NCBI GenBank assembly: GCA_017470045.1
Contig: JAFUFG010000003.1
Location: 1 to 6,201 of the forward strand
Length of the DNA stretch: 6,201 nt
Origin: Bacilli bacterium
Lineage (GTDB): Bacteria > Bacillota_I > Bacilli_A > RF39 > UBA660
Reading direction: 5' to 3'
The notes beneath the pieces are model-generated. The model did no database searches and was not told where the DNA came from. It saw only the letters and a program-made list of their open reading frames with translations. A program made the position numbers and the translations under genes. This document shows, piece by piece, positions 1-4,429 of the stretch; the stretch's first letter is position 1; every line of letters begins with the position of its first letter.

Positions 1-115
1 AAAGTGTTGCTTGAAATACTCTGTTTTTCTTGAATATTTGATTTATATTAACGGAGTCCATCGCATATATCACTAAAATTGATACGATGATATAAACAAT
101 AAATTTTCCTTTCAT
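1..115 (-). CDS. DUF1146 (YwzB-like) small membrane protein, 5' part only
   Basis: The first 38 codons of a gene that runs off the left edge. It begins MKGKFIVYIIVSILVIYAMD, with one hydrophobic membrane segment at about residues 5-19. A short loop follows, reading NINQIFKKNRVFQATL (residues 23-38). The segment with a K-K-x-R-V-F-Q-A motif before a second expected helix matches my recollection of the DUF1146/YwzB family, about 70-residue two-helix proteins of Bacilli whose function is unknown. In B. subtilis ywzB lies near a murA gene. The ATG overlaps the rpiB TGA as ATGA, so translation is probably coupled to rpiB. The gene is too short here for a firm family call; any small membrane protein is the alternative. 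Confidence 0.6.
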   Translation of the reverse strand, partial: MKGKFIVYIIVSILVIYAMDSVNINQIFKKNRVFQATL

Positions 116-558
116 GATAGAGTCCTTTCAAAACCTTTGATTTTATCGATTCTTCTTTTATGTTTTTCTAAATTAGAAAATGGTGTTGTTACAAAGGTTT
201 CAACAGCTTTTAACGCTTCTTCTTTTTCCATTTTTTCTCCGAATGCAATGATGTTGGCGTCGTTATCTTCTCTTGTGTATTTTGCTTCTTCTGCATTCGA
301 TACTTTTGCACAACGGATTCCACGGAACTTATTACAAGCAATACTTATTCCAATTCCTGATCCACAAATGGCTACTCCAAAGTCTACATTTCTTTCCACA
401 ACATTTGCGGATAACGTAAATGCATAATCAGGATAATCCACAGATTCTGTGGAAAAAGTTCCATAATCTATAATTTGATATCCTTTATTTGTTAATTCTT
501 GTTTTAAGTACTCCTTTAATTCATAACCTCTATGGTCATTTGCCATTCCTATCTTCAT
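112..558 (-). CDS. rpiB: Ribose-5-phosphate isomerase B (RpiB/LacAB family)
   Basis: A cytoplasmic enzyme that interconverts ribulose 5-phosphate and ribose 5-phosphate in the non-oxidative pentose phosphate pathway. Its 148 residues are close to the E. coli length of 149. Visible motifs are the N-terminal D8-H9-R10-G11, the V40-D41-Y42-P43 segment, the active-site loop ICGSGIGISIACNK (residues 64-77) with catalytic Cys65, N99-D100-A101-N102, and a C-terminal HKRRIDKI phosphate-binding stretch. The residue aligned with E. coli His99, proposed to open the sugar ring, is Asp98 (codon GAT) here. The start at 558 follows GAGGGTGAT, a good ribosome binding site. The gene has its own extended -10 promoter after the rpmE terminator and overlaps the next gene at ATGA. 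LacA/LacB subunits are related, but a single stand-alone copy next to rpmE favours RpiB. Confidence 0.93.
   Translation of the reverse strand: MKIGMANDHRGYELKEYLKQELTNKGYQIIDYGTFSTESVDYPDYAFTLSANVVERNVDFGVAICGSGIGISIACNKFRGIRCAKVSNAEEAKYTREDNDANIIAFGEKMEKEEALKAVETFVTTPFSNLEKHKRRIDKIKGFERTLS
437..453. repeat. TCCACA-N5-TGTGGA inverted repeat inside rpiB
   Basis: A 17-base inverted repeat with 6-base arms TCCACA (437-442) and TGTGGA (448-453) and the spacer GATTC. It encodes part of the S-T-E-S-V-D segment of RpiB. Each arm resembles a DnaA box (consensus TTATNCACA), arranged head to head. Two further TCCACA half-sites lie nearby at 361-366 and 395-400. It belongs to a set of four in this window; the other three are in prmC. 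Confidence 0.8.
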
Positions 559-578
559 ATGATCACCCTCTTGTTATT

Positions 579-587
579 AGTATACCA
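579..587 (-). promoter_or_regulatory. rpiB promoter (extended -10)
   Basis: On the minus strand the sequence reads TGG-TATACT, an extended -10 (TGnTATACT), about 20 bases before the rpiB start. There is no good -35: a 17-base spacer would put it in the rpmE terminator. TATACTAATAAC (584-573) is identical to the -10/start region of the rpmE promoter. It lies just downstream of the rpmE terminator, as expected for a new transcription unit. Confidence 0.6.
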
Positions 588-597
588 TAGAACCAAT

Positions 598-622
598 AAA
601 AAAAGCGCTTATTCAGCACTTT
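598..622 (-). terminator. Rho-independent terminator of rpmE
   Basis: Minus-strand stem AAAGTGCT / AGCGCTTT (8 base pairs, one G-U), loop GAATA, followed by a run of seven Ts. The stem overlaps the last codons and stop of rpmE. Plus-strand arms are 602-609 and 615-622. Confidence 0.85.
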
Positions 623-824
623 CGTTTGTAAATCCATATTTCTTGTTGAACTTATCTACACGTCCTGCACGAGATGTTCTAGCTTGTTTTCCAGTATAGA
701 ATGGATGACATTTAGAACAAACTTCAACTGGCATTTCTGATTTTGTAGATTTAACTGTAAAAGTTTCTCCACATGCACAAGTTACAACACAATCCTTAAC
801 TTCTGGATGAATTCCTTTTTTCAT
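609..824 (-). CDS. rpmE: 50S ribosomal protein bL31 (zinc-binding, C+ form)
   Basis: A protein of the large ribosomal subunit at the bridge to the small subunit. From MKKGIHPE it is 71 residues, the normal bL31 length. It carries the C+ zinc ligands Cys16 and Cys18 (CAC) with Cys36 and Cys39 (CSKC), then the family signature HPFYTGKQ and [11 protein letters not shown]. An extra Cys sits at 12. I chose the start at 824 because AAGGAG (837-832) lies seven bases before it and the family begins MKKxIHP. An in-frame ATG at 857 would add eleven residues but has no ribosome binding site and lies in the structured leader. A second, zinc-free L31 paralogue is common in related bacteria; the cysteines mark this as the zinc form. 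The gene has its own promoter and terminator. Confidence 0.96.
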   Translation of the reverse strand: MKKGIHPEVKDCVVTCACGETFTVKSTKSEMPVEVCSKCHPFYTGKQARTSRAGRVDKFNKKYGFTNESAE

Positions 825-831
825 ACTATCT

Positions 832-859
832 CTCCTTCCGCCATGACTTAAAGCCATAG
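832..859 (-). promoter_or_regulatory. rpmE leader hairpin and ribosome binding site
   Basis: Downstream of the promoter, the minus strand can form the stem CTATGGC / GTCATGG (859-853 with 847-841, two G-U pairs) with loop TTTAA. Directly after it comes the ribosome binding site AAGGAG (837-832). Ribosomal protein L31 genes are known to have autoregulatory mRNA leaders in several bacterial groups, so this may be a short L31 leader. That role is inferred from position and fold only. The hairpin also accounts for the spurious in-frame ATG at 857. Confidence 0.4.
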
Positions 860-878
860 TAATTCAAATCGCGTTATT

Positions 879-907
879 AGTATAGCAAGGTTTTTCTTAT
901 TTTTCAA
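879..907 (-). promoter_or_regulatory. Sigma-A type promoter of rpmE
   Basis: -35 TTGAAA (907-902), a 17-base spacer and -10 TATACT (884-879). Both boxes match the sigma-A consensus at five of six positions. The -35 overlaps the last codons of the upstream SGNH-like gene. The expected start near 872 gives a leader of about 48 bases. Confidence 0.8.
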
Positions 908-1613
908 GGTTTTTTGTATACTTTTTGTAGATTTTATTTGCTATTTCTTCGTATCCTTCCTTTGTTGGATAGTTTGATTTTGGGTTTTGAAAGTACTTTG
1001 GATTACTTAATGGAGTAATGTAAATAACTTCTTTTTGATTTCTTAGATAGTTATTATATTTTTGAATACTAAGGGAGAGATAATAATCTTCTATATTATT
1101 TGGATAACCGACTACATAAATCTCTTTTTTATAATACTTTCGGATTTCTTTTATGAAAGAGTCAAAGTCAGATTCTACTTCTTTTAGAATCTGATCAATC
1201 TTTCTATTATTTAATTCGGATTCTAAAGATTCGTAATAGATTAAGTCGTTTAATCCAACATTTATGGTTAATAGATTTGAATTCTGCAATTCTTCTTTTA
1301 GTGCTATTTTGTGGTTATTAACTACAATTATTTGATTATTAATAATGTTACTTTGTAACAGTTTTATTGATATATTCTTATTTGAGAAGTCTTTTGTATA
1401 GAATTGTATTTTATTTTCTTTTTTTAATTTATCTTTTAAATAATCACTATATCCATAATCAATCATTCCATAAGAATTGATTCCTTTTGAGTATCCATCT
1501 CCTAAGGATAGATAATGGATTTGACTTTGCCCATGATTTTTATAGATGATTGTTACGGATAAGAATACTAAACAGTATAGGAATATCATTTTTGGACTGA
1601 TGAACTTTTTCAT
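897..1613 (-). CDS. Membrane-anchored SGNH/GDSL-like protein with substituted catalytic residues
   Basis: A 238-residue protein with a short basic N terminus and one hydrophobic segment (about residues 9-24). It is probably anchored in the membrane with its domain outside the cell. The domain follows the SGNH/GDSL hydrolase plan: block I at residues 34-44 (YLSLGDGYSKG), a YGYSDYL segment at 53-59, the block III motif GLND (120-123) after a hydrophobic strand, and a C-terminal block V-like segment YPTKEGYEEIA (215-225). The usual nucleophile in GDS is Gly40 (codon GGA), and the DxxH motif reads K212-S-N-Y215. The protein may therefore be inactive or use other residues. The start at 1613 is supported by GGAGG five bases before the ATG. 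It probably shares the murA transcript, which suggests envelope work, but the substrate is unknown. Confidence 0.75.
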   Translation of the reverse strand: MKKFISPKMIFLYCLVFLSVTIIYKNHGQSQIHYLSLGDGYSKGINSYGMIDYGYSDYLKDKLKKENKIQFYTKDFSNKNISIKLLQSNIINNQIIVVNNHKIALKEELQNSNLLTINVGLNDLIYYESLESELNNRKIDQILKEVESDFDSFIKEIRKYYKKEIYVVGYPNNIEDYYLSLSIQKYNNYLRNQKEVIYITPLSNPKYFQNPKSNYPTKEGYEEIANKIYKKYTKNLEK

Positions 1614-1624
1614 TTTTCCTCCAC

Positions 1625-1658
1625 AAAAAAAGAAATATTTGTATATTATATTTCTTTT
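1625..1658 (-). terminator. Weak AT-rich hairpin between murA and the SGNH-like gene
   Basis: Minus-strand arms AAAAGAAATAT (1658-1648) and ATATTTCTTTT (1638-1628) form an 11-base-pair stem with a 9-base loop and extra Ts after it. It overlaps the murA stop codon and ends just before the next gene's GGAGG. Only one pair is G-C, so it would be a poor terminator. It may attenuate read-through or protect the murA transcript end. Confidence 0.35.
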
Positions 1659-2902
1659 AATGATATTTTAGCACCTACGTCTGTTAATTTCTCTATGATA
1701 TTTTCATATCCTCTTAAGATATGCTCTACATTGGCAATTGTTGTTTTTCCTGTTGCTAATAATCCTGCAGCTACCATAGCAGCTCCTGCTCTTAAGTCTG
1801 TTGCTACTACTTGTGCTCCTTTTAGATCATTTGGTCCTAGGATTGTTGCAGTTTGATTATTAACCGTTATGTCTGCTCCTAAATCTTTTAAATAAGGAAT
1901 ATGCATAAATCTATTTTCATAGATTGTTTCTGTTACTTTTGACTTTCCATTTGCTTGTGTTAATAATACAGTAAATGGTTGTTGTAGATCCGTTGGGAAT
2001 CCTGGGTATACGGCAGTCTTAATATTTGTTGCTTTGTATGGTTTTTCTCTTTTTGAAACCATAACATAGTCTGTTCCAATTTCTAAGTCTGCTCCCATTT
2101 CTTCTAATTTTGAGATTAGAGAATCTACATGTTCTGGAATCATGTTATCTACTTTTAAGTTTTTACCACATAATGCTCCAATGATTAAGTAAGTTCCTGC
2201 TTCGATTCTATCTGGAATTACTTCGTGGAAACATTGATGTAGATAGTCTACTCCTTGAATCTTAATCGTAGAAGTTCCTGCTCCTGTAATTTTTGCTCCC
2301 ATGTTATTTAAGAATGTTGCAACATTAACGATTTCTGGTTCTTTTGCAGCATTATCAATAATCGTTGTTCCTTTTGCTTTTACAGCAGCTAACATAATAT
2401 TGATTGTTGCTCCTACAGATGCAATATCTAGGTAGATATTTGCTCCCTTTAATTCTTCTGCTTCTACAATATATTTATTTTTTTCTGTCGTAATCGTTGC
2501 TCCTAAAGCTTCAAATCCTTTTAAGTGTAGATCAATTGGTCTAGCACCGATAGAACATCCTCCTGGGAAATACATAACTGCTTTTTTATATTTTCCTAGT
2601 AATGCACCCATAAAATAATAAGATGCACGTAATTTCTTAGAAAATTGTTCTGTAATCTCCGTATTTTCCATTTCTTTTGGATTGATTACGATACTTTCAC
2701 TTGCTCGATTTACGTTTACTTTTAATAATTTTAATATATCACAAAGTGCTTCGGTATCGGTAATCTCTGGTACATTACAAATCGTTGCTTCTTCATCTGT
2801 TAAAATAGCAGCTGGAATTAAAGCAACTGTTGCGTTCTTCGCGCCACTAACTCGGATTGTACCAGATAATTCTCTAGCACCTTCTATTTCCATTATTTTC
2901 AT
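1646..2902 (-). CDS. murA: UDP-N-acetylglucosamine 1-carboxyvinyltransferase (MurA)
   Basis: This cytoplasmic enzyme carries out the first committed step of peptidoglycan synthesis, moving enolpyruvate from PEP to UDP-GlcNAc. Its 418 residues match the family length. Key residues fall almost at E. coli positions: Lys22-Asn23 in SGAKNA, catalytic Cys116 in PGGCSIGARPIDLH (113-126), Arg121, Asp305 in YPGFPTDLQ (299-307) and Arg397 in LRGYE. With Cys rather than Asp at the active site, fosfomycin would be expected to bind. The start at 2902 has AGGAGGT five bases upstream; Met4 would be too far from it. A near-consensus promoter lies at 2975-2947. Bacilli often carry two murA copies; by position near rpmE this resembles the B. 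subtilis murAB (murZ) locus, but the copy cannot be assigned from the window. Confidence 0.97.
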   Translation of the reverse strand: MKIMEIEGARELSGTIRVSGAKNATVALIPAAILTDEEATICNVPEITDTEALCDILKLLKVNVNRASESIVINPKEMENTEITEQFSKKLRASYYFMGALLGKYKKAVMYFPGGCSIGARPIDLHLKGFEALGATITTEKNKYIVEAEELKGANIYLDIASVGATINIMLAAVKAKGTTIIDNAAKEPEIVNVATFLNNMGAKITGAGTSTIKIQGVDYLHQCFHEVIPDRIEAGTYLIIGALCGKNLKVDNMIPEHVDSLISKLEEMGADLEIGTDYVMVSKREKPYKATNIKTAVYPGFPTDLQQPFTVLLTQANGKSKVTETIYENRFMHIPYLKDLGADITVNNQTATILGPNDLKGAQVVATDLRAGAAMVAAGLLATGKTTIANVEHILRGYENIIEKLTDVGAKISLKEI

Positions 2903-2946
2903 AGTTTACCTCCTATGGTTTGATTTTTTCGTTTTCTCCCAATTAA

Positions 2947-2975
2947 ATCATAAGTAAATATAGGCGGATTGTCAA
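2947..2975 (-). promoter_or_regulatory. Sigma-A promoter of murA
   Basis: -35 TTGACA (2975-2970, perfect), a 17-base spacer and -10 TATGAT (2952-2947, five of six). It is the best promoter match in the window. It lies in the gap after the spoIIR terminator and gives a leader of roughly 40 bases ending in AGGAGGT (2914-2908). It probably drives murA and the SGNH-like gene. Confidence 0.87.
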
Positions 2976-3007
2976 TTATTTCAACGTTTATTTGACTTTT
3001 TTAATGT

Positions 3008-3036
3008 AAAGAAAAATAGATATTTCTATCTATTTT
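3008..3036 (-). terminator. Hairpin terminator of spoIIR
   Basis: Minus-strand arms AAAATAGATA (3036-3027) and TATCTATTTT (3022-3013) are fully complementary around a GAAA tetraloop. They are followed by TTTTTCTTT. The stem is AT-rich but long, the GAAA loop is very stable, and it overlaps the spoIIR stop. It separates spoIIR from the murA promoter. Confidence 0.65.
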
Positions 3037-3554
3037 AGTTTATGATTATGATTGTACTTTTTTACTATTTCTTGGACTATGGATGTGTATTCGTAATCTG
3101 TTTTATCTTTATCGATATTGCATAATGGTGGGAATAAGATACACCAAAAATTTTCTCCTAATCCATCCCCTATTGTGATGACCAAAGACTCATAATTTCC
3201 TTCTTCAAAAGTAATCCCTTTATACTCTTTCTTTGGAAAGTAATGTAGACCATAGTCTATGGAGTAATTATCTTCATATAGAGTGTTTTGTAATGACTTT
3301 GATACTATATTATTATATAGTGGCATATTTTCTTGTATCGTATTTCTAGTTTCGGATAAGGAATGCGTATTTAAAAAAGAAATTTGAGGTTTTATTTCTT
3401 TTACTACTTCTTTTTTAATGGATTGATCGGATTCAGAATTCGAATTAGCGATTACTCGAAATCTTATTAAATCTTTGGGCATTACTAGTTTTTCTTCTTT
3501 ATTCATACAAAGTATCGCAATAACAATAGCGAATGGGATTAATAGTTTTCTCAT
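3030..3554 (-). CDS. spoIIR: Stage II sporulation protein R (SpoIIR)
   Basis: A signalling protein made in the forespore and exported into the intermembrane space, where it triggers SpoIIGA to cleave pro-sigma-E in the mother cell. Taken from ATG 3554 it has 174 residues: a signal or anchor segment (about 4-16), the conserved RFRVIANSNSESDQ (31-44), and the C-terminal signature G-N-Y-E-S-L at 119-124 running to FWCILFPPLC (136-145). These are the family's most conserved blocks. A GTG at 3566 lies in frame but only three bases after the AAAGG element. The ATG is 15 bases from it, so the start is uncertain by four codons. The ribosome binding site lies within a strong hairpin. In B. subtilis spoIIR is also next to prmC and is under sigma-F; I could not find a convincing sigma-F promoter here. 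Confidence 0.93.
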   Translation of the reverse strand: MRKLLIPFAIVIAILCMNKEEKLVMPKDLIRFRVIANSNSESDQSIKKEVVKEIKPQISFLNTHSLSETRNTIQENMPLYNNIVSKSLQNTLYEDNYSIDYGLHYFPKKEYKGITFEEGNYESLVITIGDGLGENFWCILFPPLCNIDKDKTDYEYTSIVQEIVKKYNHNHKLK

Positions 3555-3555
3555 A

Positions 3556-3595
3556 AAAAGACTCACTTACCTTTCAAAGATATAGTGAGTCTTTT
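3556..3595 (-). terminator. Long hairpin: prmC terminator and spoIIR leader
   Basis: Minus-strand arms AAAAGACTCACT (3595-3584) and AGTGAGTCTTTT (3567-3556) are perfect complements of 12 bases. Beyond a bulged A, TATC / GGTA extends the stem by four pairs (one G-U), leaving the loop TTTGAAA. One more T follows, then the spoIIR ATG at 3554. Shape and U-tract fit termination of the prfA-prmC transcript. The only purine-rich spoIIR ribosome binding element, GAAAGG, lies in the loop and upper stem, so folding should also limit spoIIR translation on read-through messages. Confidence 0.7.
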
Positions 3596-3603
3596 AATTT
3601 TAA

Positions 3604-4428
3604 TTATTCACAATTTTTAAAAATAAATAACATTCTATCTTTTTCGGATAGATCTTTTTTTACTTCAATTCTTACGTTCTTTATCTTTTCTTGAATTAGA
3701 TTAGTAATATCAGCTGCTTGTTCATAACCAATTTCAAAGGCTACGATACATTTCTCTTTCATATGACTTTCCAATCCATCAATAATCTTTCGATAACAAT
3801 CTAGACCATCTACTCCTGCATATAATGCAAGATGTGGCTCGTTGTCTCTTACGATGTCTTCTATTTCTTCATCTGTTTTAATATATGGTGGATTACTGAT
3901 AATAACATCATATTTCTTATCAATGTTTTTCCACATATCGCTGTGGATTAAATTAGCTTTTAATCCTAAATTATCTCTATTTTGTTTCGCAACAGCTAAT
4001 GCTGATTCACTAATATCGACTAAATCCACAGATTTTGTGGATAACTTCTTTTCTAGAGATAAACCGATTACTCCACTTCCACAACCTAAATCAATTATTT
4101 CCACAGAATTGTGGAAAAACTGATTCACATATTTTATCGTGTTTTCTACTAATTCTTCTGTTTCGAAACGTGGAATTAAAACATTTTCATTTACTTGGAA
4201 ACGATTTCCATAGAAATTAACATTTCCAATTACATATTGTAGAGGCTTTCCTGTCTTTAAAGCTTCTACTTCTTTCTTATATAGTTCTACTTTATCATCA
4301 CTAACGATATCTTCCAAACAGTTGAATAGTTCTAACACATTTTTATTTATTAATTCTGCTAATAATATTTTGGCATAGTCTGAATGAACATGTTGTTTTC
4401 CATAAACCAATAGTTCTTCAACAGACAT
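3604..4428 (-). CDS. prmC: Peptide chain release factor N5-glutamine methyltransferase (PrmC)
   Basis: PrmC uses S-adenosylmethionine to methylate the glutamine of the GGQ motif in release factors, raising termination efficiency. Its 274 residues fit the family. An N-terminal helical substrate-binding domain (about 1-80) includes GKPLQYVIG (60-68). IPRFETE (85-91) stands where IPRPETE is usual. The methyltransferase domain has the SAM-binding loop DLGCGSGVIGLSL (113-125), the acidic end of strand 2 in LVDIS (136-140), and the catalytic NPPY at 179-182. EIGYEQ (232-237) and a final RMLFI strand close the fold. The start at 4428 is one base after the prfA stop, with AGGAG inside prfA, so the two are translated as a pair. 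Three TCCACA/TGTGGA inverted repeats lie within this gene. Confidence 0.96.
   Translation of the reverse strand: MSVEELLVYGKQHVHSDYAKILLAELINKNVLELFNCLEDIVSDDKVELYKKEVEALKTGKPLQYVIGNVNFYGNRFQVNENVLIPRFETEELVENTIKYVNQFFHNSVEIIDLGCGSGVIGLSLEKKLSTKSVDLVDISESALAVAKQNRDNLGLKANLIHSDMWKNIDKKYDVIISNPPYIKTDEEIEDIVRDNEPHLALYAGVDGLDCYRKIIDGLESHMKEKCIVAFEIGYEQAADITNLIQEKIKNVRIEVKKDLSEKDRMLFIFKNCE
3930..3947. repeat. TCCACA-N6-TGTGGA inverted repeat inside prmC
   Basis: Arms TCCACA (3930-3935) and TGTGGA (3942-3947) with spacer TATCGC. It encodes I-H-S-D-M-W-K of PrmC, in a different reading frame relationship from the other copies. The flanks are AT-rich (TTTT before, TTAAAT after). Confidence 0.75.
4025..4041. 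repeat. TCCACA-N5-TGTGGA inverted repeat with a canonical DnaA box, inside prmC
   Basis: Arms TCCACA (4025-4030) and TGTGGA (4036-4041) with spacer GATTT. It differs from the rpiB copy by one spacer base. Read on the minus strand, 4044-4036 is TTATCCACA, an exact consensus DnaA box. It encodes S-T-K-S-V-D of PrmC. Confidence 0.8.
4098..4117. repeat. TTTCCACA-N4-TGTGGAAA inverted repeat inside prmC
   Basis: The most symmetrical copy: arms of eight bases, TTTCCACA (4098-4105) and TGTGGAAA (4110-4117), around GAAT. It encodes F-H-N-S-V-E just before the SAM-binding loop of PrmC. The centres of the three prmC copies are about 94.5 and 74.5 bases apart, close to 9 and 7 helical turns. Confidence 0.8.
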
Positions 4429-4429
4429 C

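Noticed and set aside
112..114. TGA read as tryptophan (Mycoplasma-type code)
   Set aside because: TGA ends rpiB at the family's normal length and overlaps the next start in a typical ATGA junction. No gene here needs TGA as a sense codon.
137..427. Plus-strand open frame of 96 codons opposite rpiB
   Set aside because: It lies wholly inside the well-supported rpiB gene, and its protein is a Ser/Phe/Ala-rich shadow without family motifs.
825..857. Longer rpmE start at ATG 857 (82 residues)
   Set aside because: It has no ribosome binding site and adds eleven residues not seen in bL31. The internal ATG at 824 has AAGGAG at ideal spacing.
2682..2957. Plus-strand open frame of 91 codons over the start and promoter of murA
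   Set aside because: It is antisense to conserved murA sequence and to a near-consensus promoter, and its protein has no recognisable motif.
3555..3566. GTG start for spoIIR at 3566
   Set aside because: It is only three bases after the AAAGG element and lies in the hairpin stem. ATG 3554 begins a normal signal segment, although its spacing is also poor.
3584..3660. A sigma-F promoter for spoIIR
   Set aside because: One is expected from B. subtilis, but a GAATA at the prmC end has no acceptable GGnnAnA-type -10 at the right distance.
3842..4220. Two overlapping plus-strand open frames opposite prmC
   Set aside because: Both are antisense to the conserved SAM-binding and NPPY region of prmC and look like composition-driven shadows.
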